NCBI RefSeq assembly: GCF_029633825.1 | Contig: NZ_CP090641.1 | Location: forward strand, 2,790,001 to 2,854,000 | Reading direction: 5' to 3' | Origin: Burkholderia contaminans | GTDB taxonomy: Bacteria; Pseudomonadota; Gammaproteobacteria; Burkholderiales; Burkholderiaceae | Length of the DNA: 64,000 nucleotides | Part shown: one piece after another, positions 36,881 through 48,380 of the stretch | How positions within the stretch are numbered: position 1 is the stretch's first letter | How the letters are laid out: each line of letters begins with the position of its first letter | The notes under the pieces: model-generated | Seen by the model: the letters and a program-made list of their open reading frames with translations, nothing else | Databases searched by the model: none | Told to the model about the DNA's origin: nothing | Position numbers and translations under genes: made by a program

Positions 36881-38413
36881 ATGTGCGGCATCGTAGGCGT
36901 TATCTCCCAATCCCCCGTCAACCAGCTGATCTATGACAGCCTGTTGCTGCTGCAGCATCGCGGTCAGGACGCGGCGGGCATCGCGACGGCGGACGGCAGC
37001 AATTTCCACATGTACAAGGCGAACGGCATGGTGCGCGACGTGTTCCGCACGCGCAACATGCGCAGCCTGCCCGGCACCTACGGCATCGGCCAGGTGCGCT
37101 ACCCGACCGCCGGCTCGGCGTCGAGCGAAGCCGAGGCGCAGCCGTTCTACGTGAACGCGCCGTTCGGGATCATCCTCGCGCACAACGGCAACCTGACGAA
37201 CTGGCAGCAACTGAAGGACGAGATGTTCCGGATCGACCGCCGGCACATCAACACCAATTCCGACAGCGAAGTGCTGCTCAACGTGTTCGCACACGAGCTG
37301 CAACTGTCGACCACGGGCCTCGAGCTCGATCCGGCATCGGTGTTCAAGGCCGTCTCGGGCGTGCATCGCCGGCTGCAGGGCTCGTACGCGATCGTGTCGC
37401 TGATCGCCGGCTACGGCCTGCTCGCGTTCCGCGATCCGTTCGGCATTCGCCCGCTGTGCATCGGCAAGCTCGAGACCGAGCACGGCACCGAGTGGATGGT
37501 CGCGTCGGAGTCGGTGGCGGTCGAAGGCATCGGTTTCGAATTCGTGCGTGACCTGGAGCCGGGCGAAGCGATCTTCATCGACAAGGCCGGCAATTTCCAC
37601 AGCCAGCAGTGCGCGGAGAACCCGACGCTGAATCCGTGCATGTTCGAATACGTGTATCTGGCCCGTCCGGATTCATGCCTCGACGGCGTGCCGGTCTACA
37701 ACGTGCGCCTGCGCATGGGCGACTATCTTGCCGAGAAGATCAAGCGCGAGCTGCCGAACGTGCCGATCGACGTCGTGATGCCGATTCCCGATTCGTCGCG
37801 CCCGGCCGCAATGCAGGTCGCCGCGAAGCTCGGCGTCGAGTATCGCGAAGGCTTCTTCAAGAACCGCTACGTCGGCCGTACCTTCATCATGCCGGGCCAG
37901 GCCGTGCGCAAGAAGTCGGTGCGCCAGAAGCTCAATGCGATGAGCATCGAGTTCAAGGACAAGAACGTGCTGATCGTCGACGATTCGATCGTGCGCGGCA
38001 CGACCTCGCATGAAATCGTGCAGATGGCGCGCGATGCGGGCGCGAAGTCGGTGATCTTCGCGTCGGCTGCGCCGCCCGTGAAGTTCCCGAACGTGTACGG
38101 CATCGACATGCCGACGCGCGGCGAGCTCGTCGCGCATGGTCGCACCGACGAAGAAGTCGCGAAGATCATCGGCGCCGACCACCTGATCTATCAGGACGTC
38201 GACGATCTGCGCCGCGCGGTGCGCGACATCAACCCGAAGCTCGAACGCTTCGAGGCGTCGTGCTTCGACGGCAACTACATCACCGGCGCCGTGACGCCCG
38301 AGTACCTCGATGCGATCGAGCGTGCACGTCTCGCACCGGCATCGCAGGCCGATCGCGACACGGCGGGCGACACCGAACGCTCGCAGATGAACCTGCAGCT
38401 GTCGGTCGAGTGA
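36881..38413 (+). CDS. purF: amidophosphoribosyltransferase (glutamine PRPP amidotransferase)
   Basis: The first committed step of purine synthesis. It has 510 residues. MCGIVGVISQ starts with the N-terminal Cys nucleophile (Cys2, exposed after Met removal) of the glutamine amidotransferase half; there is no propeptide. HNGNLTNW and GSYAIVSLI are conserved. The transferase half has VLIVDDSIVRGTTSHEIVQMARDAGA, the PRPP-binding signature. It is followed by the metZ riboswitch region. Confidence 0.97.
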   Translation: MCGIVGVISQSPVNQLIYDSLLLLQHRGQDAAGIATADGSNFHMYKANGMVRDVFRTRNMRSLPGTYGIGQVRYPTAGSASSEAEAQPFYVNAPFGIILAHNGNLTNWQQLKDEMFRIDRRHINTNSDSEVLLNVFAHELQLSTTGLELDPASVFKAVSGVHRRLQGSYAIVSLIAGYGLLAFRDPFGIRPLCIGKLETEHGTEWMVASESVAVEGIGFEFVRDLEPGEAIFIDKAGNFHSQQCAENPTLNPCMFEYVYLARPDSCLDGVPVYNVRLRMGDYLAEKIKRELPNVPIDVVMPIPDSSRPAAMQVAAKLGVEYREGFFKNRYVGRTFIMPGQAVRKKSVRQKLNAMSIEFKDKNVLIVDDSIVRGTTSHEIVQMARDAGAKSVIFASAAPPVKFPNVYGIDMPTRGELVAHGRTDEEVAKIIGADHLIYQDVDDLRRAVRDINPKLERFEASCFDGNYITGAVTPEYLDAIERARLAPASQADRDTAGDTERSQMNLQLSVE

Positions 38414-38454
38414 CACCGGCGCACGCTTTTGACGAAGCGTGATAGGATGTGGCC

Positions 38455-38514
38455 TTGCGTCGATTTGATATCAGCTTGCGGACGCGGGGCGACTTCCCAA
38501 AACAGCTAAAGCGA
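38455..38514 (+). promoter_or_regulatory. SAM-II-like riboswitch aptamer upstream of metZ
   Basis: A SAM-II pattern read by eye. P1 is GCGTC (38457-38461) with GACGC (38481-38485). Its 19-base loop starts GATTTGA and contains GCTTGC, both conserved in SAM-II. The 3' GCTAAAG (38505-38511) is the conserved pseudoknot strand. An extra short hairpin (GGG...CCC, 38486-38498) sits between P1 and the 3' strand, which is not in the minimal form I remember. The downstream metZ gene makes methionine precursors. A covariance-model search (Rfam SAM_alpha) would settle it. Confidence 0.7.
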
Positions 38515-38561
38515 AGGCCGGTGGCAACCGGCCCGAGTCGATCGCTGTCGTACCGCACCGA

Positions 38562-38600
38562 AGCCCGCTGATGCCGACGCATAGCGGGCTTTTTGTTTTG
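38562..38600 (+). terminator. riboswitch expression-platform terminator before metZ
   Basis: AGCCCGCT / AGCGGGCT is an 8-bp stem followed by TTTTGTTTT, ending 58 bases before the metZ ATG. With a separate GGCCGGT / ACCGGCC hairpin at 38516-38533 between aptamer and terminator, it fits a SAM-responsive transcriptional switch. It may also end purF read-through. Confidence 0.85.
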
Positions 38601-38658
38601 GCCTGGTTTTGACTGGGTTCGCGCCATGCGCGCGGCCATCGAATACGGAAAACGGAAC

Positions 38659-39849
38659 ATGGACGACTCCCTCAACTTCGACACGCTTGCCGTGCGCGCG
38701 GGCACGCTGCGCAGCGACTTCAACGAGCACTCGGAAGCGCTGTTCCTCACGTCGAGCTTCTGCTTCCAGAGCGCGGCCGATGCGGCCGAGCGCTTCGCGA
38801 ATTCGGAAGACTACTTCACCTATTCGCGCTTCACGAACCCGACCGTCACCATGTTCCAGGAGCGTCTCGCGGCGCTCGAGGGCGGCGAAGCCTGCATCGC
38901 GACGGCGTCGGGCATGGCCGCGATCATGTCGGTCGTGATGGCCGCGCTGCAAGCCGGCGACCACCTCGTCAGCTCGCGCAGCCTGTTCGGCTCGACGCTC
39001 GGGATGTTCTCGCAGATCTTCAGCAAGTTCGGGATCACGACGACCTTCGTCGACCCGACCGACCTGAACGCATGGAAGGAAGCCGTGCGCCCGGAAACGA
39101 AGATGTTCTTCCTCGAGACGCCGTCGAATCCGCTGACCGAACTCGCCGACATCGAGGCGATCGGCAAGATCGCGAAGGCATCGAACGCGCTGTTCGTCGT
39201 CGACAACTGTTTCTGCAGCCCGGTGCTGCAGCAGCCGCTCAAGCTCGGCGCGGATGTCGTGATGCACTCGGCGACGAAATTCCTCGACGGCCAGGGCCGC
39301 GTGCTCGGCGGCGCACTGGTCGGCTCGAAGGAATTCATCATGGGCAAGGTGTTCCCGTTCGTGCGCAGCGCGGGCCCGACGCTGTCGGCGTTCAACGCGT
39401 GGGTGCTGCTGAAGGGGATGGAGACGCTGTCGCTGCGCGTCGAGAAGCAGTCGGCAAACGCGCTGGAGATCGCGCGCTGGCTCGATTCGCATCCGGCCGT
39501 CGCGCGCGTGTTTCACCCGGGCCTCGAGTCGCACCCGCAGCACGAACTCGCGAAGCGTCAGCAGAAGGCGGGCGGGTCGATCCTGTCGTTCGAGCTGAAG
39601 GGCGACACGCCCGAGCAGCAGCGCGCGAATGCATGGCGCGTGATCGACAACACGAAGCTGATCTCGATCACCGGCAACCTCGGCGACACGCGGTCGACCA
39701 TTACCCATCCGGCGACGACCACGCACGCCCGCATCACGCCCGAAGCGCGCGCGGCAGCAGGGATCAGCGAAGGGCTGATCCGGTTGTCGGTCGGCCTCGA
39801 AGACGCGGGCGACCTGCGCAAGGATCTCGCGCGCGGCCTCGAAGGCTGA
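38659..39849 (+). CDS. metZ: O-succinylhomoserine sulfhydrylase
   Basis: A PLP enzyme that makes homocysteine from O-succinylhomoserine and sulfide, bypassing cystathionine. It has 396 residues from the ATG at 38659 (MDDSLNFDTLAVRAGTLRSD). YFTYSRFTNPTVTMFQERLAALEG is the family N-terminal region. The PLP lysine is in MHSATKFLDGQGRVLGGAL. ISITGNLGDTRSTITHPATTTHA is typical of Cys/Met-metabolism PLP enzymes. It is preceded by a SAM-II-like riboswitch and followed by a terminator. Confidence 0.94.
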   Translation: MDDSLNFDTLAVRAGTLRSDFNEHSEALFLTSSFCFQSAADAAERFANSEDYFTYSRFTNPTVTMFQERLAALEGGEACIATASGMAAIMSVVMAALQAGDHLVSSRSLFGSTLGMFSQIFSKFGITTTFVDPTDLNAWKEAVRPETKMFFLETPSNPLTELADIEAIGKIAKASNALFVVDNCFCSPVLQQPLKLGADVVMHSATKFLDGQGRVLGGALVGSKEFIMGKVFPFVRSAGPTLSAFNAWVLLKGMETLSLRVEKQSANALEIARWLDSHPAVARVFHPGLESHPQHELAKRQQKAGGSILSFELKGDTPEQQRANAWRVIDNTKLISITGNLGDTRSTITHPATTTHARITPEARAAAGISEGLIRLSVGLEDAGDLRKDLARGLEG

Positions 39850-39881
39850 GCGCGGCGACCGTTTTCAAGGTCGACATGACG

Positions 39882-39913
39882 ACGGGCCGCTCGACAGAGC
39901 GGCCCGTTTTTCT
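39882..39913 (+). terminator. intrinsic terminator after metZ
   Basis: ACGGGCCGCT / AGCGGCCCGT, 10-bp stem, 6-base loop, then TTTTTC. It lies 32 bases after the metZ stop and 33 bases before the convergent bceM end. Confidence 0.88.
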
Positions 39914-39945
39914 TTTCAGGCTGGCGATGAACGCGCGCGCCTGCT

Positions 39946-43040
<3,095 letters not shown>

Positions 43041-43431
43041 CGAGCCGCTCCTTCGCGACGCGCGGCGTGAGCCGGCGCGTGTCGCACATCCGATGCGTAA
43101 ACGTGAACGTAATGCATGCCATTAAATGAAATATCGAATCGAAATCGATTCTAGGGAAAAGAAATCGGCAAAAAAACGCGCGTCATTTATCTGACGCCAA
43201 ACATTCGAATGGCGATTGTTTCTGTCGCGGGATGAAAGGTCGACGCCCGGACGGCCCCGTCAGGCGGTGGAAGGCGGCATTTTCTACGGAATGGGAAACG
43301 AAAGGCGGTCGTTATTGCCGCTTTCGGGCGCCTTTTTGACTTTGTTCCGGTTCGATATTTCAGGCGGAAACATCCCCAAATATTTCCAAATTTCTTGTGA
43401 TTATTTTTGCTTGTAACCTGCATCGCGACGT
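43041..43431. promoter_or_regulatory. AT-rich divergent promoter region between bceO and bceP
   Basis: 391 bases without a gene, and much more AT-rich than the neighbours. It holds AAATATCGAA at 43129-43138, its reverse complement TTCGATATTT at 43351-43360, an inverted repeat GAATCG / CGATTC at 43136-43151, and GTAAAC near 43097. It must contain promoters for bceO-bceN-bceM leftward and bceP-bceQ rightward. Confidence 0.6.
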
Positions 43432-45732
43432 TTGAAACCCATTTGGCGACAGGGTGCGCCGGCGGCAGTCCTTGCGGCGGCCCGGTCGCTGTTGCATCAA
43501 GTCTGGAGAAGCGTATTGCGACGTCTGATTCTGGTAGGCATGACGGTATGCGCGACGCTGCTGACGAGCGCCGCACCGGCCGAAACCGTGTTGCCCGCGA
43601 CCACGTCGTGGATCGGCAATACGTTCGGCTATGGCGACGGCAGCTGGACGCAGATCGACATCCGCGCGATCGCGGTGACGCCTGAAGGCAAGGTGTATAC
43701 GAATGCGCCGTGGGACGAGAGCGGGGCCGAAGCCAGCGTCTACCAGGACGGGAAGATGCTCGGCTTCGCCGGCGGCACGCACGGCTGGGGCAACCTCGGC
43801 GGCAGCGCGATCGCCGTGAACAGCAAGTACGCATACGTCGCGATCGGTGTCGGCAACGAGCGCGGCCACCTGCAGTCGCCCGGCATCTGGCCGGACAAGG
43901 GCAAGCAGTGGTTCGGCATCTCGCGCCGCACGATCGGCGACCTGAAGCAGCCCGCGCCGTTCCGCGCGGCGCCGCAGGTCGCGCCGGGCGGGCGCGCGGA
44001 CCCCGGCCGCGCGCGGATGGCCGCGAGCTTCATGGTGATGAACGAGGTGGCGGCGCCCGCGCGCTCGGAGGTGGGCGAGCAGAAGGCGGAAGTCGGCGGC
44101 CTCGCGGCCGACGACAAGACGCTGTTCGCGACGAATCCGTCGCGCGATGCGGTGGACGTGTACGACGCGGAGACGATGCAGCAGAAGGGCACGTGGAGCG
44201 CGCACGAGCCGGGCCGCATCGCGCTCGCGGGCGACGGCACGCTGTGGCTGCTCACGGATACGCTCAACGGGCCCGCGCATCTCGTGCACGTGCGTGCGGA
44301 CGGCCGCAAGCTCGACGACGCGCCCGCGCTGCCGGAAGGCACCGACGCGGTGGACGTGGCCGTCGACGCGAAAGGGCGCGTGCTCGTCGCGGACAACGGG
44401 CCGCGCCAGCAGATCCTGATCTTCTCGAAAGGCGGCAAGGGCTATGCGCAGTCGGGCACGCTCGGCGAGCGCGGCGGCATCTTCGCGGGCCCGGTGCCGG
44501 GCCGGCCGGGGCCGCAGCGTTTCAACGGGCTGACGGGCGTCGGCGTCGACCGCGCGGGCAACATCTATGTGTCGATGAACGGCATCGGGCCGCGCCACGA
44601 CACGATCGGCGCAGGGCTCGGCGCGGTGCTCGAAAGCTACACGCCGGACGGCAAGCAGCGCTGGCAGGTGCAGGGGCTCCTGTTCGTCGATGGCGCGTGG
44701 CTCGACCCGGCGCGGCCGAACAGCGTGTACACGGGCAACAAGCGCTTCGAGCTCGACCTGTCGAAGCCGCCGGGCCAGGACTGGAAATACGTCGGCTTCC
44801 TGTCGAACCGCTTCAAGTATCCGGACGATCCCGTGTTCCACACGGACCAGTATCCCGGCATGCCGTTCGCACGGCGCCTCGACGGCCGCACGTTCCTGTA
44901 CCTGACCGACATGTACGCCGATCACCTGAAGATCTACCGCTTCGACGCGAAGCGCGACGGCGAGGTCGCGATTCCGTCCGGCCTGATCGCGGGCCGTGCG
45001 CGACCGGTCGACAAGGTGCCGAACAAGCCGCCGGGCGGCGACTGGCTGTGGCGCGACGCGAACGGCAACGGCCGGATCGATGCCGACGAGGCCGAGATCA
45101 ACACGACGGCCAAGGCGAGGGCGGGCGGCTGGGGCTGGTGGGTCGACACGAAAGGCGACATCTGGCGCACCAGCGACGTGCGCGGGATCCACCGCTTCCA
45201 GTACGGCGGCATCGACAAGGCCGGCAACCCGATCTACTCGTACGACAAGGTCACGACCTATCCGATGCCGCAGCCGTTCACGCAGCTGCGCCGTGCGATC
45301 TACGAGCCGCAGACCGACACGCTGTACGTGACCGGCTACACGGCCGACGCACCGCCGCAGCCGGGCATCAACAAGGAAGTGGGGCGCGTGCTGATCCGCT
45401 TCGACAAGTGGTCGACGGGCTCGCCGGTCGTGCGCTATCAGGTCGCGCTGCCGTGGCAGCTCGACGCGAAGCCGATCTTCGACCTGATCGGGCTCACGGC
45501 CGAGGGCCGCTACCTGTTCGGGGTGGAGCCGGTCGGCAAGATCCACGTGTACGACAAGGAAACCGGCAAGGAAGTGGGCGTGATGAGCCCGGGCGCCGAG
45601 GTCGGCAAGGCATCCGGCTGGGTCGACGTGCCGTTCGGCATCAGCGCGTTCCGGCGCGAGAACGGCGAGTACCTCGTGTTCGTCGAGGAAGACGCACGCG
45701 GCAAGGTGCTGATGTATCGCTGGAAACCGTGA
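43432..45732 (+). CDS. bceP: exported beta-propeller-like protein (BceP)
   Basis: A 766-residue exported protein of unknown function. A hydrophobic stretch after an Arg-rich head (RRLILVGMTVCATLLTSAAPAE, residues ~29-50) is the signal peptide; a start nearer to it is possible. The body is repeated beta-strand units with NHL/SMP-like segments (RFNGLTGVGVDRAGNIYVS, AVDVAVDAKGRVLVADNG, TRISR-type RTSDVRGIHRFQYGG), as in beta-propellers. DANGNGRIDADE near residue 545 is an EF-hand-type calcium loop. In the bce-II order this is BceP. It may help process or export the polysaccharide. Confidence 0.75.
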   Translation: MKPIWRQGAPAAVLAAARSLLHQVWRSVLRRLILVGMTVCATLLTSAAPAETVLPATTSWIGNTFGYGDGSWTQIDIRAIAVTPEGKVYTNAPWDESGAEASVYQDGKMLGFAGGTHGWGNLGGSAIAVNSKYAYVAIGVGNERGHLQSPGIWPDKGKQWFGISRRTIGDLKQPAPFRAAPQVAPGGRADPGRARMAASFMVMNEVAAPARSEVGEQKAEVGGLAADDKTLFATNPSRDAVDVYDAETMQQKGTWSAHEPGRIALAGDGTLWLLTDTLNGPAHLVHVRADGRKLDDAPALPEGTDAVDVAVDAKGRVLVADNGPRQQILIFSKGGKGYAQSGTLGERGGIFAGPVPGRPGPQRFNGLTGVGVDRAGNIYVSMNGIGPRHDTIGAGLGAVLESYTPDGKQRWQVQGLLFVDGAWLDPARPNSVYTGNKRFELDLSKPPGQDWKYVGFLSNRFKYPDDPVFHTDQYPGMPFARRLDGRTFLYLTDMYADHLKIYRFDAKRDGEVAIPSGLIAGRARPVDKVPNKPPGGDWLWRDANGNGRIDADEAEINTTAKARAGGWGWWVDTKGDIWRTSDVRGIHRFQYGGIDKAGNPIYSYDKVTTYPMPQPFTQLRRAIYEPQTDTLYVTGYTADAPPQPGINKEVGRVLIRFDKWSTGSPVVRYQVALPWQLDAKPIFDLIGLTAEGRYLFGVEPVGKIHVYDKETGKEVGVMSPGAEVGKASGWVDVPFGISAFRRENGEYLVFVEEDARGKVLMYRWKP

Positions 45733-45758
45733 CGGGCGACGTCACACAAGGCAGAAGC

Positions 45759-47225
45759 ATGGACAAAGGCATACTCAAGAACGTTTCGATCAACTTCATC
45801 GGGCTGATCCTGCCGACCTTCGTGTCGCTGGTGACGGTGCCCGCCTATATCCACGCGCTCGGCGTCGAACGCTACGGCGTCGTCAGCCTCGTGTGGACGC
45901 TGATCGGCTATTTCGGGATCCTCGATCTCGGGATGAGCATGGCCGCGCAGAACCATATCTCGAAGGCGCTCGCGAGCGGCAATGCCGACGAGAGCGCGCG
46001 CGTGTTCTGGAGCGCGTTCTGGCTGAATCTCGGCACCGGCATCGTCGGCGGGCTGCTGATCTATTTCGGCGCGTTCGTCTACACCGCGTACTTCACGAAG
46101 GTGTCGGCGGCGATGCAGCACGAGGTGTATCTCGCGCTGCCGTGGCTCGCGCTCGCGATTCCGCTGGCGAACGTGTCGTGGGTATTCGCCGGCGCGATCA
46201 ACGGCGCCGAACGGTTCGGCGTGTTCAATACGAACCAGACGATTGGCACGTTCCTGTTCCAGCTGCTGCCGCTCGGCGCCGCGTGGTGGATCGCGCCGAA
46301 CCTGCAGACGGTGCTCGCCGCGGCGGTCGTCGCGCGGCTGGTCGCGGCGGTGATGCTCGGCCACGCCAGCATCAAGGTGCTCGGAATCCGGCGCATCGAT
46401 CCGCCGCAGTGGGGCACCGCGAAAGGGCTGTTCAACTTCGGCGGCTGGATGCTGATCGCGAGCACGACGAGCATGATCGCCGACACGCTCGACCGCGTGA
46501 TGCTCGGCGCCGGGATGGGCGCGAAGTTCGTCACTTACTACACGGTGCCGCAGAACCTCGTCACGCGCCTGAACATGCTGCCGAACGCGCTCGTGCGCAC
46601 GCTGTTCCCGCGCCTGTCGGCCGTGGGCCGCGACCATGCGGACACGCTCGCGCGCCAGTCGCTCGAATTCCTGAACGGCGTGTTCACGCCGGTCGGCATC
46701 GTCGCGATCTTCGCGCTCGCGCCGTTCCTCACGCTGTGGGTCGGCGCGGATCTCGCCGCGCATTCGGCGCCGGTCGGCCGCGTGCTGGTGATCAGCGTGT
46801 GGCTCGTCGGCCAGGCGAGCGTCACGCGAATCCTGATCCAGTCGCAGGTCAACCCGGCCCGCGCGGCGTTCGCCGGGCTCGTCGAGATGCCGTTCTTCGT
46901 CGGCGGCCTGTGGTTCGGCATTCATCACTTCGGGCTGATCGGCGCGGCGGTCGTGGTCGCGGCGCGCGCGCTCGTCGACTACGGCGTGCTGTTGTACCTG
47001 TCGGCGATCCGGATGCGCGCGATCGTGCTCGACATGCTCGCGCACCTCGCCTTCCTGCTCGCGAGCCTGTTTCTCGCGCAGGCGTGGCCGGGGCTCGTCG
47101 AGTCGATCGGCATGTGCGCGGTCGTGCTGGTGCTGAACGTCGCGTGGTCGCTCACGATGACGCCGGGGCTGCGTGCGCTCGTGCGCGACCTGTTTGTCCG
47201 TCTCAATGCGAGGAGAACCGCTTGA
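45759..47225 (+). CDS. bceQ: polysaccharide flippase, Wzx-like (BceQ)
   Basis: A 488-residue MATE/MVF-type transporter with about 12 transmembrane helices that flips lipid-linked repeat units across the inner membrane. The ATG at 45759 starts MDKGILKNVSINFIGLILPT; a much longer frame upstream is a shadow of bceP. LVWTLIGYFGILDLGMSMAAQNHISKALA and FNFGGWMLIASTTSMIADTLDRVMLG are typical. Its stop codon, at 47223-47225, abuts the right end of the TnpB element, so the native C terminus and 3' context may have been altered by insertion. Confidence 0.85.
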   Translation: MDKGILKNVSINFIGLILPTFVSLVTVPAYIHALGVERYGVVSLVWTLIGYFGILDLGMSMAAQNHISKALASGNADESARVFWSAFWLNLGTGIVGGLLIYFGAFVYTAYFTKVSAAMQHEVYLALPWLALAIPLANVSWVFAGAINGAERFGVFNTNQTIGTFLFQLLPLGAAWWIAPNLQTVLAAAVVARLVAAVMLGHASIKVLGIRRIDPPQWGTAKGLFNFGGWMLIASTTSMIADTLDRVMLGAGMGAKFVTYYTVPQNLVTRLNMLPNALVRTLFPRLSAVGRDHADTLARQSLEFLNGVFTPVGIVAIFALAPFLTLWVGADLAAHSAPVGRVLVISVWLVGQASVTRILIQSQVNPARAAFAGLVEMPFFVGGLWFGIHHFGLIGAAVVVAARALVDYGVLLYLSAIRMRAIVLDMLAHLAFLLASLFLAQAWPGLVESIGMCAVVLVLNVAWSLTMTPGLRALVRDLFVRLNARRTA

Positions 47226-47350
47226 CGTCCTCCCCCGACTAACGGCGGGAGATTCCCACACCTGGCGATGCACGTCCGCATCGGAGAATGTTCAAAGCAG
47301 CGTTGGTATCACGATCATGCAAGACACCACAGTCACTACAGGCCCACTCT
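47222..47350 (-). ncRNA. candidate omega RNA at the 3' end of tnpB
   Basis: In IS605/IS1341 elements the omega RNA spans the 3' end of tnpB and the right end, and its guide is the flanking host DNA. The right-end hairpin ending GAGGACGTCAA is followed outside the element by GCGGTTCTCCTCGCATTGAG on the minus strand, which is antisense to the end of bceQ and would be the guide. The 5' limit is arbitrary. This is inferred from the family, not shown. Confidence 0.4.
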
Positions 47351-48300
47351 CTTATTCGCAGTCCCGCGATACCTTTCGGCCGCGTCGTGCTGTCTTTCGA
47401 TCCGCACGCCGAACAGGACTGGGTAGAACCGCTTTCGTCGACTTCCTCGAACGTGGCTCCGTGCGCGATCGCCTTGTAGCGGAGCTTGTTTCGGAAGGAC
47501 GACCAGGACGCGTCGTAGACGCTGTTCGCCATCCTGGTTCTGGCGAGCTTGGCAGCCGACACGTTGCCGACCGCGATGTAATCGAAACGCCGCACCAGAT
47601 CGAGCGCGAGCTTGTTCTGGAAATCGGCACGGGCATTCGCGACCTTGGCGTGCAGCTTCGCGATATGCCGTTTGTGTTTTCGCGCCCGTTGCGCTTTCGC
47701 GAGCTTCTCGGCCGCGCGTCGACCGAACCGATCGTTAGGCAGCTTCTCGCCGGTCGAAAGTGTGACGAAGTCTTTCAGTCCGAGATCGATACCGACGCCG
47801 GACCGGATCGGGCGAGCCTGAACATCGGGCATGTCGACCACGATGTTGAGAAACCAGTTGCCGCGCGCATCCTGCGCAAAGTTGGTCCCGTCCTTGATCT
47901 TGCCTTCGGGAAGCGCCCGGCTGTTGAACACGCGAAACGTGTTGCCAGCGAAACGGAACGCGTCACCCTCACGCTTCAGGTCACGGCCCTTCAGCGGCAC
48001 CCAGCCCAGCGATTTCTTGCCGCGATAACGCAGGTAAGGCCGACGGTGTTGGCTGCGCGACTTCGCGTATTGCTCGCACGTTGCGTTGACGGTGCCCGAG
48101 TGGATGCCGAGTTCCTTGCTGCTACCGGTCGTCAACACGTTCAGGTCGAAACCCGTCGGCCACTTCTTGCGCCACTTGAGCGCGTGCTTTTGCGTGTCGT
48201 TGCAGAAGTTCCAGACGTAGTTCACCGCATGGCTTTGCTTGTTAAGCAGTCCGTTGAGCGACTTAACCCGGTAGCGATAGACAAGGATCATGCCGGCCAT
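47239..48300 (-). CDS. tnpB: TnpB-like RNA-guided nuclease / transposon protein (OrfB, IS1341 type)
   Basis: A 353-residue TnpB from the ATG at 48300 (MAGMILVYRYRVKSLNGLLN). RuvC-I has D172 in GVGIDLGLKDFVTLS. The zinc ribbon is C296, C299, C321 and C324. RuvC-III is HDRDTNAALNIL with D331. The RuvC-II position, where TnpB usually has an E in the I.iEdL motif, reads YIAVGNVSAAKL with Gly at 245; candidate substitutes are E285, E286 and E289. The preceding conserved segment AHGATFEEVDESGSTQSCSACG is intact. There is no tnpA and the frame is undamaged. Confidence 0.85.
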   Translation of the reverse strand: MAGMILVYRYRVKSLNGLLNKQSHAVNYVWNFCNDTQKHALKWRKKWPTGFDLNVLTTGSSKELGIHSGTVNATCEQYAKSRSQHRRPYLRYRGKKSLGWVPLKGRDLKREGDAFRFAGNTFRVFNSRALPEGKIKDGTNFAQDARGNWFLNIVVDMPDVQARPIRSGVGIDLGLKDFVTLSTGEKLPNDRFGRRAAEKLAKAQRARKHKRHIAKLHAKVANARADFQNKLALDLVRRFDYIAVGNVSAAKLARTRMANSVYDASWSSFRNKLRYKAIAHGATFEEVDESGSTQSCSACGSKDSTTRPKGIAGLRIREWACSDCGVLHDRDTNAALNILRCGRASPGVGISRR

Positions 48301-48380
48301 CCTAGCCTGCAGACCAAGCTGGCTGTCAAGGACACACCTGTCCTCCCCGCCGTCAATGGCACCGTTTCTTGGAGCGACTG

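Larger units (their letters stand above)
47222..48360 (-). mobile_element. IS1341-type (tnpB-only) insertion between bceQ and bceR
   Basis: About 1.1 kb containing only a tnpB gene and no tnpA, inserted between the bceQ stop and bceR. The 3' end (plus-strand 47222-47245) reads on the minus strand as CTCCCGCCGTTAGTCGGGG, then GAGGACGTCAA, a hairpin and terminal motif like IS605/IS1341 right ends. The left end is not sharply defined; a short hairpin GGACA / TGTCC lies at 48329-48342. Boundaries are approximate because no empty site is available. Confidence 0.65.

Noticed and set aside
43710..47225. A 1171-codon plus-strand frame across bceP and bceQ
   Set aside because: Only the part from 45759 is BceQ; the upstream ~680 codons lie in a shadow frame of bceP.
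47239..48300. TnpB as a domesticated nuclease-dead repressor
   Set aside because: Two of three catalytic acids and the zinc ribbon are intact, an IS-like right end is present and no regulated partner gene is adjacent; a rearranged active site is more likely.
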